A DNA stretch of 51,717 bases from an uncultured Lachnospiraceae bacterium (GCA_910578335.1 CAJTPU010000023.1:1-51717), one strand, 5' to 3'; shown: positions 33,511-43,093, counted from the stretch's first letter. Notes: generated by a model from the sequence alone, not told the origin. Program-made: numbers and translations.

Positions 33511-34824
33511 CTAATGCGCAATCATCTCCTCAATAAAAATCCCATAGCCGCTGGTGGAATCGTTTATCAGAACATGCGTCACCGCACCAATCAGCCTGCC
33601 GTTCTGTATAATGGGCGCGCCGCTCATCCCCTGTATAATACCGCCCGTAAGGGCAATCAGCTCCGGGTCCGTCACCTGCAGCACAATTCCGCGGTTGATA
33701 TTGTCATGGTCAAAATGACATTCCTTAATCACAATATCATAGTACTTTAACTCTCCGTCCACCATGCAGAGTATCTTGGCGGGACCGGTTTCCACTTCCT
33801 GCTTTAACCCAATCGGCAGCGGCTCGGCAGAGATACAGGCAAGCATTTTGTCGTTGCAAGTTCCAAAGATTCCCCTTTCGGTATTATCCGTAATGATGCC
33901 GAAAATGTTACTGTCGTTGTACTCAATCATGCCGGTCATCTCCCCCGGCTCTCCCCGCACACCTTTTTTGATTGCCACAATATCCGTTTTGTAAAGGGTT
34001 CCGCTGCTAAGCTCCATAATCATGCCGGTGTCCACATCATTGATGCCATGCCCCAGCGCGCCAAAATTGCCTTCGCTGTCAACGAAAGTCATGGTTCCCA
34101 CTCCTTGCGCGTTATCCCTGACCCATATACCAAGCTTATACTCCCCGCTCTGGTTTTGGTAAGGCTGCACCTCAATGTCAAAAATTTCTCCGCCGCGGCG
34201 CACGGAGAGCACCACCGGCTGCCCGCCGCAGTCTTCAACCATTTCAATAAAATCTGCTTTCTCCGTCACCGCTTCTCCATTCAGGGAAAGAATGTAATCA
34301 CCGGTTTTGAGCAGATATCTGGAAGGCGATACGCTGCTCCCGTTTACAGAGATAAAATCACCTACTCCAATCACCAAAACACCGTCCGTTTTCATATAGA
34401 TGCCGACGGGAAGCCCCACCGGCGTAAGCGTCATATTTTCAATGACGTCAATGTTAACCTGCTTAAAGGGAATGACACCAAAAAGTTTCAGGGTCATCCG
34501 GTAACTGCTCAGCGTGTCCGCCCGCATGGTGACGGGACTGCTCAAATCAATGTAGATAGAATCCGCCGGTATATTGGATTCCCCTTGCCCGTTTGCAGGA
34601 ACGGCTGCGCTGTCACCACTCGTATTCTCCTGTATTCTGATAATTTCTCCCTCAAGGGGCAGCCCTATGTTCAATACCTGGTCCTCTCCCATCTTCAATT
34701 TAATATTGCCGGGAATTTTCTCGTAATAATACAAGAAGCCGACGCCGGCAAGCGTAAGGCAGGTAAAAATAAGGGCGCATAGCAGGCACCTTCTGTATAC
34801 TTTTTTTCTTTTTTTGTTTTTCAC
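33511..34824 (-). CDS. spoIVB: Stage IV sporulation protease SpoIVB
   Basis: A forespore-secreted S55 serine peptidase that triggers pro-sigma-K processing by cutting SpoIVFA. The start chosen is the GTG at 34824 (VKNKKRKKVYRRC), preceded by AGGAGGTATAGCA; an ATG eight codons upstream would overlap that site. The 437-aa product (B. subtilis 426) has an N-terminal membrane anchor (about 12-34), a PDZ domain (about 120-210, DYILSLNGEAVTEKADF) and the peptidase domain with ALGHGIND (His) and the catalytic Ser in IQGMSGAPIIQNG. It follows recN, as in many Firmicutes, but spo0A is not next to it. Confidence 0.95.
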   Translation of the reverse strand: MKNKKRKKVYRRCLLCALIFTCLTLAGVGFLYYYEKIPGNIKLKMGEDQVLNIGLPLEGEIIRIQENTSGDSAAVPANGQGESNIPADSIYIDLSSPVTMRADTLSSYRMTLKLFGVIPFKQVNIDVIENMTLTPVGLPVGIYMKTDGVLVIGVGDFISVNGSSVSPSRYLLKTGDYILSLNGEAVTEKADFIEMVEDCGGQPVVLSVRRGGEIFDIEVQPYQNQSGEYKLGIWVRDNAQGVGTMTFVDSEGNFGALGHGINDVDTGMIMELSSGTLYKTDIVAIKKGVRGEPGEMTGMIEYNDSNIFGIITDNTERGIFGTCNDKMLACISAEPLPIGLKQEVETGPAKILCMVDGELKYYDIVIKECHFDHDNINRGIVLQVTDPELIALTGGIIQGMSGAPIIQNGRLIGAVTHVLINDSTSGYGIFIEEMIAH

Positions 34825-34885
34825 TGCTATACCTCCTGCATACCGCAAACAACAGAATCCTCCCTTTGCGAGTTTCTATTGTCAT

Positions 34886-34914
34886 CAAAAAAGAGTACCC
34901 GTATCGGATACTCT
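34886..34914 (-). terminator. Terminator after recN
   Basis: Minus-strand hairpin GAGTAtCCG...CGGgTACTC (34893-34913) followed by TTTTTTG. It lies 40-68 bases past the recN stop and separates the housekeeping cluster from spoIVB, which should therefore have its own (probably forespore-specific) promoter, not identified here. Confidence 0.8.
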
Positions 34915-34953
34915 TCTTAGTGTTGTCACATTTTTAAAGTTTAAACAAAAAAA

Positions 34954-36630
34954 TCAGCTTTGCTTGATTTTGGCAGCCTCGTTTTTCATCTCTTTCGCAT
35001 TAGAAAGCGCTGCCTCTGACAATACGTCCGCCCCTAAAAGCCTTGCCAGCTCTTCTATCTCTCCTTCTTTCGTCAAAAGACGGATATTTGTGGTTGTCTG
35101 CTTGCCGTCCGTCTGCTTTTCAATGGCAAAATGGGCGTCCGCCATCGCCGCAATCTGCGGCAGGTGGGTGATGCAGATGACCTGATGGGCACAGGATAGC
35201 TCTCCCAGCTTTTCCGAAACCTTCCATGCCGTCCTGCCGCTGATTCCGGCATCGATTTCGTCAAAGATAAGCGTGTCCACGGCGTCCTTATCCGCCAGCA
35301 CCGTCTTGATACCTAACATAATGCGGGAAAGCTCGCCGCCGCTTGCCACCTGTCCCAAGGGCTTCTTTTCCTCACCGGGATTGGTGGAAATCAGAAATTC
35401 CACATCATCAAAGCCGTCCGCGGCAATTTCTTTTTTCTCTATTCTTATTTTAAATTCCACAGACAAAAAATTTAATTCCAAAAGAGCCTGCTTCAACGTT
35501 TTTTCCAGTTTTTCCGCCTGTTTGAAGCGGCACGCGGAAACTGCCTTGCAGCTCTCTGTCAGCGCTTTTTGTGTCTCTTCATATTTTCTTTTTAAAAACG
35601 CCATCTGATTTTCATAATCATTCAGCTCTTCTATTTTTTCCGAAAGCGCTTCTTTATATACAAGAACCTCGTCAATCGTTTTTCCATATTTTTCCTTCAA
35701 ATGATTCAACAGATTAAGCCGCTCTTCCACCGCCGCAAAATCTGCCCCGTCAAACTCCATATCTGCAATATAATCGGAAAGCTCCCTGTTAAAATCATTT
35801 AAAAGCGCTTCAACCTCCGCAATCTGCTCCGAAAGCCCGCTAAGCCCGTCGTCATAAACCGCCGCCTGCGAAAGCTCCCGCACTGCTCTTCCGACAAAAA
35901 AGGAAGCGCCCTCCTCTTCTCCTCCGACAAATCGGTAACAGGCACCCAGCGCCTCCCCGATTTTGCGGCTGTTTACCATACGGCGGTATCTGCTCTCCAG
36001 CTCCTCGTCCTCCCCCGCTATGGGCGCTGCCTGCTCTATTTCATCAAAGGCAAAGAGTAAAAACTCCATCTCCCGCTTTCTTGCCGCCTCATCCATTTCC
36101 ATCTCTGCCATCTTTTCCGCAATCCGGTTTTTCTCATAGAACAGCTCCCTCACCTCTGCAAGCGGTGCAAGGATTTCCTTGCCGGCATAAGCATCCAGAA
36201 TTTCCAAATGCTTTTTTTTGTGTAAAAGGGACTGATGCTCGTGCTGCCCATGAATATCCAAAAGGAGCTCCGCAAGTTCCTTTACCTGTTTTACGCTTAC
36301 AGTCTCCCCATTGATACGGCTGATGCTTCTGTTTGCCTGCAGTCGGCGGCTGATGGTAACAGTCCCTTCCTCACAGGGCAGCTCCATCTTGGCAAGTTTT
36401 TTTTGAATCCTTTTATCCTCCACCAAAAAGGTGAGCTCCGCCAATGCATACTCCGCCCCTCTCCGAATCAAATCTTTATCCGCCTTTGCTCCCAGCGCCA
36501 GATTGACTGAGCCGAGCAGAATGGACTTGCCTGCGCCGGTCTCCCCGGTCAGGATATTTAAGCCTCTTGAAAATTCTACCTCCGCCTCCTCAATCAGCGC
36601 AAGATTCTTTACGTGTAAGCTCAATAACAT
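34954..36630 (-). CDS. recN: DNA repair protein RecN
   Basis: An SMC-like ATPase acting early in double-strand-break repair. The start used is the ATG at 36630 (MLLSLHVKNLALIEEAEVEF) after TGGGGTAAATAC, rather than a TTG five codons upstream. The 558-aa product has Walker A GETGAGKS (about 29-36), a long coiled-coil middle with internal heptads (about 150-350), signature LGQVASGGELSRIMLGIK and Walker B DTLIFDEIDAGISG. It is 30 bases downstream of argR, as in other Firmicutes clusters. Confidence 0.97.
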   Translation of the reverse strand: MLLSLHVKNLALIEEAEVEFSRGLNILTGETGAGKSILLGSVNLALGAKADKDLIRRGAEYALAELTFLVEDKRIQKKLAKMELPCEEGTVTISRRLQANRSISRINGETVSVKQVKELAELLLDIHGQHEHQSLLHKKKHLEILDAYAGKEILAPLAEVRELFYEKNRIAEKMAEMEMDEAARKREMEFLLFAFDEIEQAAPIAGEDEELESRYRRMVNSRKIGEALGACYRFVGGEEEGASFFVGRAVRELSQAAVYDDGLSGLSEQIAEVEALLNDFNRELSDYIADMEFDGADFAAVEERLNLLNHLKEKYGKTIDEVLVYKEALSEKIEELNDYENQMAFLKRKYEETQKALTESCKAVSACRFKQAEKLEKTLKQALLELNFLSVEFKIRIEKKEIAADGFDDVEFLISTNPGEEKKPLGQVASGGELSRIMLGIKTVLADKDAVDTLIFDEIDAGISGRTAWKVSEKLGELSCAHQVICITHLPQIAAMADAHFAIEKQTDGKQTTTNIRLLTKEGEIEELARLLGADVLSEAALSNAKEMKNEAAKIKQS

Positions 36631-36659
36631 GTATTTACCCCACAATTCCTTTTGTACTG

Positions 36660-37109
36660 TTATGCTTCGACCATGCCGCGTATTTTATCCATAAGAACCT
36701 TGGTATCCTCCACGGTTCTGACCGCAATCATAATCGTATCGTCCCCTGCAATCGTCCCCACGACTTCTTTGAACTTCATGGCATCCACGGCGGCGGCTAC
36801 TGCCATCGCCATACCGGATACCGTCTTAATTACCAGAATATTCTGTGCCATATCCATGGAATAAAAGCCGTCCGCCAAAACCCGGCTGTACTTATCCCAC
36901 AAACGGCTGTCGTCCTGTTTTAATACGATATATTTCTGCCTGCCGCCCGCAGGAACCTTTGACAGGTTCAGTTCCCTGATATCCCTCGATATGGTAGCCT
37001 GCGTCACATCATAGCCCGCCTGCTTTAAGTAAGCAGCCAGCTCTTCTTGTGTCTCCACATCATAGGTCTCGATAATTTCAATAATTTTGGCATGTCTCGT
37101 CTTTTTCAT
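36660..37109 (-). CDS. argR: Arginine repressor ArgR/AhrC
   Basis: An arginine-sensing transcription factor. The 149-aa product has an N-terminal winged helix (ETQEELAAYLKQAGYDVTQATISRDIRELNLSKV) and a C-terminal hexamerisation/arginine-binding domain with the GTIAGDDTIMI motif. Its position between nadK/tlyA and recN is the classical Firmicutes location. Ribosome site CAGGAGCTCAT lies before the ATG at 37109. Confidence 0.96.
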   Translation of the reverse strand: MKKTRHAKIIEIIETYDVETQEELAAYLKQAGYDVTQATISRDIRELNLSKVPAGGRQKYIVLKQDDSRLWDKYSRVLADGFYSMDMAQNILVIKTVSGMAMAVAAAVDAMKFKEVVGTIAGDDTIMIAVRTVEDTKVLMDKIRGMVEA

Positions 37110-37154
37110 ATGAGCTCCTGTCTGCGCACCCTGCGCGTTTATAAAGCCGCCATT

Positions 37155-37991
37155 TCAGCTTTCACTCATCTTTTGATGCAGCACCTCTAAAAAGCCCGCC
37201 CTTCCAAGCTTTATGAAGTCCGTTGTCCGCTCCGACTGCACAATCCGCACGGCGTCTCCTGTCTTAAGCTCTACGGCGCAGCCGTCAAAGCTTGCCGCCG
37301 CCGTCTGCTTTTGTCCGTCCGTCCCGGCGGGAATCTCGATAACCACCTCATCCTCCGGTGAAAGCACAATGCTTCGCTGGTTCATGGTATGCGGACAAAC
37401 CGGCGTCACGACAATCAGCCTTGCCGAAGGCTCCACTATAGGTCCCCCTGCGGACAGATTATACCCCGTCGAGCCGGTGGGCGTCGTCACAATGATGCCG
37501 TCCGCCAGATATTTATAGAGAAGCTTCCGATTGACATAAAGATGAAAGCGCAGCACCTGCTGGCTGCCGGCTTTGCTGATGACAATATCGTTAAGCGCCC
37601 ATTCCTCACGTTTTTCGCCGTCTTTTTTGTAGACGGTACCGCTTATCATCATACGGCTTTCCAGCTCGTAATCCCTGTCCAAAAGCTGTGCCAGCGCCGC
37701 CTCTGCCCCTTCCGGCTCCACCTCCGTCAGATAACCCAGATTGCCCAGATTAATGCCTAAAAGAGGCACGCCCGACCTGCCGCCAAACTCTCTTGCCGCC
37801 TTTAACATCGTGCCGTCGCCGCCCAGCACCAGAATGCAGTCGGCTGCCGTCTCTTTCTTTCCCGAATTGTCCTCCCCCATAACTTTTACATCACAGCGGA
37901 TACCCTTCTTTGCCAGAAAAGCAGAGAGACGGTTCGTCATTTCAAAATTTTTATCCTTATGGCTGTTGGTATAAATACAGAAATATTTCAT
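37155..37991 (-). CDS. nadK: NAD kinase
   Basis: Phosphorylates NAD to NADP. The 278-aa product has the catalytic motif LGGDGTMLKAAR, the NAD-binding ALNDIVISK segment and the GSTGYNLSAGGPIVEP motif typical of Pfam NAD_kinase. The ATG overlaps the tlyA stop as ATGA, so translation is coupled. It lies 45 bases upstream of argR. Confidence 0.96.
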   Translation of the reverse strand: MKYFCIYTNSHKDKNFEMTNRLSAFLAKKGIRCDVKVMGEDNSGKKETAADCILVLGGDGTMLKAAREFGGRSGVPLLGINLGNLGYLTEVEPEGAEAALAQLLDRDYELESRMMISGTVYKKDGEKREEWALNDIVISKAGSQQVLRFHLYVNRKLLYKYLADGIIVTTPTGSTGYNLSAGGPIVEPSARLIVVTPVCPHTMNQRSIVLSPEDEVVIEIPAGTDGQKQTAAASFDGCAVELKTGDAVRIVQSERTTDFIKLGRAGFLEVLHQKMSES

Positions 37992-38881
37992 TTTGTGTGA
38001 AGCTCCTCATGTGCCTTTTTTACCGTTTCCTCCACAAGCTGCCGCCATGCCTCCTGCCTTGATATTCCTGTCCCTTCCGCCGTGATACGCGCAAGCTTTT
38101 GCTCTGCCTCCTGCTCGGAAAGCGGCTCACTGACAGGCATATTTTCCTCCTGCAGCGCAAGAAGCAGCAGGTATTCTATATTGCCCTCCGGTCCTTTGAT
38201 GGGAGAAAAGGAAAGTGCTTTTGCCGTAAATCCTAAGCTGTCCGCAAAATCAAGCACCTTGCAGATAACCTCCCTGTGCACGGAGGGCTCCTTTACCACG
38301 CCCTTTTTTCCTACCTTATCGCGTCCCGCCTCAAACTGCGGCTTAATCAGGCAGACCGCGCTGCCGCCGCCTTTTAATATCCGTCTTAGCGGCAGAAGAA
38401 TTTTGGTCAGGGAAATAAAAGACACGTCCACCGAAGCAAACTCCGGTGCCTCTGCGATATCCTCCCGCACCATATAGCGGAAATTGGTTTTTTCCATACA
38501 GATTACCCGCGCATCACTGCGCAGCTTCCAGTCAAGCTGTCCGTATCCCACATCCACCGCATAGACCTTAACCGCACCGTTTTGCAGCATACAGTCGGTA
38601 AAACCGCCGGTGGAAGCGCCTATGTCCATACACACCTTGCCTTCCACCGAAACGGCAAAACAGCTTAACGCCTTTTCCAGTTTCAGTCCGCCCCTGCTTA
38701 CATAGCGCAGGGCGCTGCTCCTTACCTCAATCGTTACCTTTTCCTTTTCAAACATGGCGCCCGCCTTGTCTTCCTTCTGCCCGTCCACAAACACAACGCC
38801 CGCCATGATAATTGCCTTCGCCTTTTCTCTGGATTCCGCAAATCCGCCGGACACCAGAATGACATCCAGTCTTTCCTTCAT
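37988..38881 (-). CDS. tlyA: TlyA-family rRNA 2'-O-methyltransferase
   Basis: A TlyA/YqxC-type enzyme with an N-terminal S4 RNA-binding domain (residues 1-60, MKERLDVILVSGGFAESREKAKAII) and an FtsJ-like Rossmann methyltransferase domain with MDIGASTGGFTDCMLQNGA (SAM site, near 85-105) and DVSFISLTKIL. The start is the ATG at 38881 behind TTGAGGAATAC, 7 bases past the dxs stop. It is 297 aa, with a charged C-terminal tail. Family members methylate 16S/23S rRNA; the exact substrate here is not shown by the sequence. Confidence 0.92.
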   Translation of the reverse strand: MKERLDVILVSGGFAESREKAKAIIMAGVVFVDGQKEDKAGAMFEKEKVTIEVRSSALRYVSRGGLKLEKALSCFAVSVEGKVCMDIGASTGGFTDCMLQNGAVKVYAVDVGYGQLDWKLRSDARVICMEKTNFRYMVREDIAEAPEFASVDVSFISLTKILLPLRRILKGGGSAVCLIKPQFEAGRDKVGKKGVVKEPSVHREVICKVLDFADSLGFTAKALSFSPIKGPEGNIEYLLLLALQEENMPVSEPLSEQEAEQKLARITAEGTGISRQEAWRQLVEETVKKAHEELHTK

Positions 38882-38888
38882 GTATTCC

Positions 38889-40748
38889 TCAATTCCCTGA
38901 CAGCCGCTCCTTAATGCGCGCCGCCACACTTTCTGCATCTATCATAAGCTCCTTCTTTAAGAGCTCCACGCTGCCATGCTCCACATACGCATCGGGTATG
39001 GTAATGGACAATAGCTGTACCGCCTGCGCATTTTGATTAAAAAAGCTCTGCACCCGCTCGCCAAATCCGCCGCTCGCCACATTCTCCTCCATGGTGACAA
39101 GCAGACGATGTCCTGCCGCCGCCTTTTTTACCATATCCTCGTCAAGCGGCTTCACAAACCGTACATTGACCAGACTGCAGGCACAGCCTCCCTCTTTCAA
39201 GATGTCCCTGACAGCCTCTGCCGTCTGTACCATACTGCCTACCGCCAATAGCGCAACCTCTTCTTCCTCGTAAATCCACTCGCTTTTTCCACAGATAACC
39301 GGCTCCCTGAACTCCTTCAGTCCGTCATACGCCTCCCCCCGCGGATAGCGGATTGCCGAAGGCGCATCAAGCTCCACCGCATACTTTAACATATCGGAAA
39401 GCTCCCATTTATTTTTGGGAGCCATAATCTGCAGGCCCGGAATACAGGATAAATAGGACAAATCAAAAATGCCCTGATGGGTCTCCCCATCGCTTCCCAC
39501 AAGTCCCGCCCTGTCAATGGCAAACACCACCGGCAGGTTCTGAATACACACATCATGCAGTATCTGGTCATAGGCGCGCTGTAAAAAGGAAGAGTAAATC
39601 GCCACCACCGGTCTCATACCGCCTGCCGCCAGCCCTGCCGCAAAAGTAACCGCATGTTCCTCCGCTATCCCCACATCAAAGAAACGGTCCGGATACATAT
39701 TGCGGAAGCGCTTTAACCCCGTACCGTCCGGCATCGCCGCCGTAATCGCCACCACATTCTCCTTCCGCTGCCCAAGCTTACACATAACCGTGGAGAAAAT
39801 ATCCGTATAATTAGGCGTATTGCGGGGATTCTTGGGAAGCCCCGTCTCTATCTCAAAGGGCTCCGCGCCATGGAATCTCGCCGGATGGCGCTCCGCAGGC
39901 GCATACCCCTTCCCTTTTTCCGTCATGACATGTATCATAACCGCGCCCTTTACACGCCGCGCTTCGCCGATTACCTTTAAGAGGGCGTTTACATCATGCC
40001 CGTTCACCGGTCCTAAATATGTGATGCCCATGTCTTCAAAGAGCATTCCGGGAATCACAAGCTGCTTCACGCCGCTTTTCACCCGCCTGATTTTCTCGAT
40101 AAGGGAGTCTCCCTTTGCCTTGCCGCGCAGCGCATTGTAGATGCCCAGCTTTAGGTCGAGGTAGCTGTCCGCAGTCCTGATTTTGTTGAGATAGCTGGAC
40201 ATGCCTCCCACGTTCGCGGAAATGGACATGTTGTTGTCATTTAACACAATGATAAAGTTCGTCTCCAGCTTGGAAGCGTTATTTAGCGCCTCATATGCCA
40301 TACCGCCCGTCAGGGAGCCGTCTCCGATAACGGAGACAATCGTGTTGCTTTCTCCCTTTAAATCCCGCGCTTTCACAAGTCCTAACCCCGCCGATATGGA
40401 AGTCGAACTGTGTCCCGTATCAAAGCAGTCGCACCGGCTTTCCTTCCGCTTGGGAAAACCGCTCATGCCGTGGTATTTGCGCAAGGACTCAAAACCGTCC
40501 CGCCGCCCCGTCAAAAGCTTATGGGTATAGGACTGGTGCCCCACGTCCCATATGATTTTATCCGTCGGCAGGTCGAGCGCAATATGCAGTGCCATTGTCA
40601 GTTCTACCGCTCCCAAATTGGAGCCTAAATGTCCGCCTGTCACACTGATTTTTTCTATTAAAAACTGCCGGATTTCTTCTGCAAGGACTCCATACTCCGA
40701 CTTGTCGATATATTTAATATCATTTTCTTTTTGTATCTGCTCCAGCAA
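38889..40748 (-). CDS. dxs: 1-deoxy-D-xylulose-5-phosphate synthase
   Basis: The first enzyme of the MEP isoprenoid pathway, thiamine-diphosphate dependent. The preferred start is the TTG at 40748 (MLEQIQKENDIKYID), 5 bases after GAGGTGG; a GTG three codons earlier is possible. The 619-aa product has the TPP motif GDGSLTGGMAYEALNNAS, the GHQSYTHKLLTGR segment, catalytic Glu in DVGIAEEHAVTFAAGLA and a C-terminal transketolase domain. In related clusters ispA usually precedes dxs; here only 58 bases separate it from xseB. Confidence 0.96.
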   Translation of the reverse strand: MLEQIQKENDIKYIDKSEYGVLAEEIRQFLIEKISVTGGHLGSNLGAVELTMALHIALDLPTDKIIWDVGHQSYTHKLLTGRRDGFESLRKYHGMSGFPKRKESRCDCFDTGHSSTSISAGLGLVKARDLKGESNTIVSVIGDGSLTGGMAYEALNNASKLETNFIIVLNDNNMSISANVGGMSSYLNKIRTADSYLDLKLGIYNALRGKAKGDSLIEKIRRVKSGVKQLVIPGMLFEDMGITYLGPVNGHDVNALLKVIGEARRVKGAVMIHVMTEKGKGYAPAERHPARFHGAEPFEIETGLPKNPRNTPNYTDIFSTVMCKLGQRKENVVAITAAMPDGTGLKRFRNMYPDRFFDVGIAEEHAVTFAAGLAAGGMRPVVAIYSSFLQRAYDQILHDVCIQNLPVVFAIDRAGLVGSDGETHQGIFDLSYLSCIPGLQIMAPKNKWELSDMLKYAVELDAPSAIRYPRGEAYDGLKEFREPVICGKSEWIYEEEEVALLAVGSMVQTAEAVRDILKEGGCACSLVNVRFVKPLDEDMVKKAAAGHRLLVTMEENVASGGFGERVQSFFNQNAQAVQLLSITIPDAYVEHGSVELLKKELMIDAESVAARIKERLSGN

Positions 40749-40806
40749 TACGACCACCTCTGTTTTTTGCGTAAAACCGCCGCCCGCCTCTTCTTATTTT
40801 CCGTAT

Positions 40807-41004
40807 CTATGCAAACTCTTCCAGTTCTCCCTCATCATTCAACTGCATAACCTGCTTTTCCACTTTGTCAATCTCTGCATTGCATTTTTTCAAAAGCGCC
40901 ATGCCTTCTTTGTAAATACGAAAAGATTCCTCCAGCGAGACCTCCTCCGATTCCAGTCTGGTAACCGTCTCTTCCAGTTTAGCAAATTTCTCCTCTAAGG
41001 TCAT
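40807..41004 (-). CDS. xseB: Exodeoxyribonuclease VII small subunit
   Basis: A 65-aa, helical, acidic protein with the family pattern FAKLEETVTRLESEEVSLEESFRIYKEGMALLKKCNAEI. It forms exonuclease VII with XseA. Its start overlaps the xseA stop by 26 bases, indicating coupling. Confidence 0.95.
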   Translation of the reverse strand: MTLEEKFAKLEETVTRLESEEVSLEESFRIYKEGMALLKKCNAEIDKVEKQVMQLNDEGELEEFA

Positions 41005-42226
41005 CCGTTCTCTCCTTCTTTGCCTTGATAGGACTCAGCTTGTCCTTTACCTGCGCCAGTACCTTTCCGTCCGATACACTGATGGTAAGCATATCCCCCG
41101 GATGCACCTGTGACAATTTCTTTAACGCCCTGCCTTCCTTATCCTCCACATAGGCATAGCCTTGATTCAGCTTTGCTAAAGGGGAAAGCCCCTTCAGTTT
41201 TTCTATATAGAGTGCAAGCATATGGCGGTTATCTTTTATTTTCTCCTCCATGAGCCGCTGCAGCTCCTCTTCCGCCCTTAGCGCCAAAAGCCGCTTGTCC
41301 CGTATCCGGCTCTCCGGGCTTTGCAGTCTGCAGCGCAAAGCAAACTGTTCTGCCTGCTGCCGCTTTTTTGCAAGCACGGCGCCCATCCGCTTTGCAAGCT
41401 TCTCTCTGCCGTTATGTAAGGCAAGCATGACCTGACTATAGTCGAATACGGCAAGCTCCGCCGCTGCAGAAGGCGTAGGGGCACGCAAATCAGCCACATA
41501 GTCAATAATCGTATGGTCCGTCTCATGTCCTACCGCTGCAATCACGGGAATGCTGCAGTCAAATACCGCCTGCGCCACAATCTCCTCGTTAAACGCCCAC
41601 AAATCCTCCAGAGAACCGCCGCCGCGCCCTACTATCATCACATCCACGCCCTGACGCTCCAGCGCGCGGATACCGTTTACAATACTCTGTGCCGCCTGTT
41701 CCCCCTGCACAATGGCAGGATATAAAATAATGCGGATATAAGGATTCCGCCTTTTCGCCACATTGATAATATCCCTGACCGCCGCCCCCGTAGGCGCCGT
41801 CACCACACCCAGCGTCTGACTGTATCTGGGAATGGGGCGCTTGTACTGCTCTGCAAACATGCCCCGCTCCGCAAGCTCCTGCTTTAACGCCTCGTATTTC
41901 TCATAAAGATAACCCGCGCCCTCCTGTATAATCTGCCTGGCGTAAAGCTGGTACTTGCCCTCTTTCTCATACACATCCACCGTGCCGCCTGCAACTACCT
42001 GCTGCCCGTTTTCCAATTTGAATTTCAGACCGCCCCTGTTTCCTGCAAACATCACGCAGGCAATCGCACCTTTTTCATCCTTTAACGTAAAATAAATATG
42101 TCCAGAAGAATGATATTTGCAGTTGCTCACTTCACCTCTCACGAAAAGCGACTGCAGCATAAAATCCTGCGTGAACATATTTTTAATATAGGCATTTACC
42201 TGTGCCACCGTGTATACATTCTGCAT
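40979..42226 (-). CDS. xseA: Exodeoxyribonuclease VII large subunit
   Basis: The catalytic subunit of exonuclease VII, degrading single-stranded DNA. The start is the ATG at 42226 (MQNVYTVAQVNAYIKNMF), 6 bases after TGAGG; the longer frame runs back through nusB. The 415-aa product has an N-terminal OB-fold (FVRGEVSNCKYHSSGHIYFTLKD), a catalytic domain with GVVTAPTGAAVRDI, IVGRGGGSLEDLWAFN and ISAVGHETDHT-type sequence, and a C-terminal coiled coil. folD, often between nusB and xseA in Bacillus, is absent. Confidence 0.96.
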   Translation of the reverse strand: MQNVYTVAQVNAYIKNMFTQDFMLQSLFVRGEVSNCKYHSSGHIYFTLKDEKGAIACVMFAGNRGGLKFKLENGQQVVAGGTVDVYEKEGKYQLYARQIIQEGAGYLYEKYEALKQELAERGMFAEQYKRPIPRYSQTLGVVTAPTGAAVRDIINVAKRRNPYIRIILYPAIVQGEQAAQSIVNGIRALERQGVDVMIVGRGGGSLEDLWAFNEEIVAQAVFDCSIPVIAAVGHETDHTIIDYVADLRAPTPSAAAELAVFDYSQVMLALHNGREKLAKRMGAVLAKKRQQAEQFALRCRLQSPESRIRDKRLLALRAEEELQRLMEEKIKDNRHMLALYIEKLKGLSPLAKLNQGYAYVEDKEGRALKKLSQVHPGDMLTISVSDGKVLAQVKDKLSPIKAKKERTDDLRGEIC

Positions 42227-42263
42227 GGTAGACCTCATTTTGGCGATGTCTAAGACATGCCTT

Positions 42264-42662
42264 TTATGCAAATTTTGCCAGAACCGCATTGACAAACGCA
42301 CCGGAACCGTCCTGCCCAAACTTCTTGGCAAGCTCGACTGCCTCGTTGATTGCCACGCTGACCGGCACATCATCATCATACTGCATTTCATAAAGCGCAA
42401 GCCTGAGCACGGTCAAGTCCACCTTGCCCATGCGCTTTAAGTCCCAATTCTCCGCTTTTTTGTCAAGCTGTGCATCAATATCGGACAGCTTTTCCATAAT
42501 TCTGCCATACTTTTCTTCTATATAAGCTGCTTCTTTCGGCGTTCTCTTTACTTCATCATCCTCAAAAAACAACTGCATCTGCTCCGGCATATCCTGCGGC
42601 GTATTAAATTCCACGCGAAACAGCAGAAGGAAAATCTGCTCCCTCAGTTCTCTTCTTCCCAT
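42264..42662 (-). CDS. nusB: Transcription antitermination factor NusB
   Basis: A 132-aa all-helical RNA-binding protein that works with NusE at boxA in rRNA operons. Family features are the N-terminal RRELREQIFLLLFRVEF and the C-terminal VSVAINEAVELAKKFGQDGSGAFVNAVL signature. It lies between asp23 and xseA. The ribosome site before the ATG is weak. Confidence 0.95.
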   Translation of the reverse strand: MGRRELREQIFLLLFRVEFNTPQDMPEQMQLFFEDDEVKRTPKEAAYIEEKYGRIMEKLSDIDAQLDKKAENWDLKRMGKVDLTVLRLALYEMQYDDDVPVSVAINEAVELAKKFGQDGSGAFVNAVLAKFA

Positions 42663-42715
42663 ATCGTATCCATTCCGGTCCGTCGGGCGAAAAAGCGCCC
42701 GCTTTTCCCGCTTTT

Positions 42716-43093
42716 TTACTTGTTTTTCTGCATATTGACGCCGGCAATGCGAATATTGACGTCCGTCACGTTAAGACCGGTCATATTCTCGATTGCCGCT
42801 TTTACCTTTGTCTGTACCTTCTGGCAGACCGCCGGAATGTTGTAGCCATACTCCACAGTCATGGACAGGTCTACTTTTACGTTCTGTCCCAAAATATCTA
42901 CCTTGACGCCCCTTATCATATTTTTCATGCCGACCCTGCTCATCAGCTCTCCGGTTACATTGCCCGCCATGGCGGATACGCCGTCCACCTCCCGCGCTGC
43001 AAGGCTTGCAATCATGGACACGACATCATCTGCTATCTGCACGGCGCCAACGCTCTCGTTATCCTGTAAAACATATACGTTTTTATCTTCCAT
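42716..43093 (-). CDS. Asp23/Gls24 family envelope stress protein
   Basis: A YqhY-like member of the Asp23 (DUF322) family. The start is the ATG at 43093 (MEDKNVYVLQDN), preceded by GGAGGTTTTCAAA. The 125-aa product shows the pattern VQIADDVVSMIASLAAREVDGVSAMAG and VDLSMTVEYGYNIPAVCQKVQTKVKAAIENMTGL. Genes of this family stand upstream of nusB in most Firmicutes and have been linked to fatty-acid synthesis control in B. subtilis; the role here is unproven. Confidence 0.93.
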   Translation of the reverse strand: MEDKNVYVLQDNESVGAVQIADDVVSMIASLAAREVDGVSAMAGNVTGELMSRVGMKNMIRGVKVDILGQNVKVDLSMTVEYGYNIPAVCQKVQTKVKAAIENMTGLNVTDVNIRIAGVNMQKNK

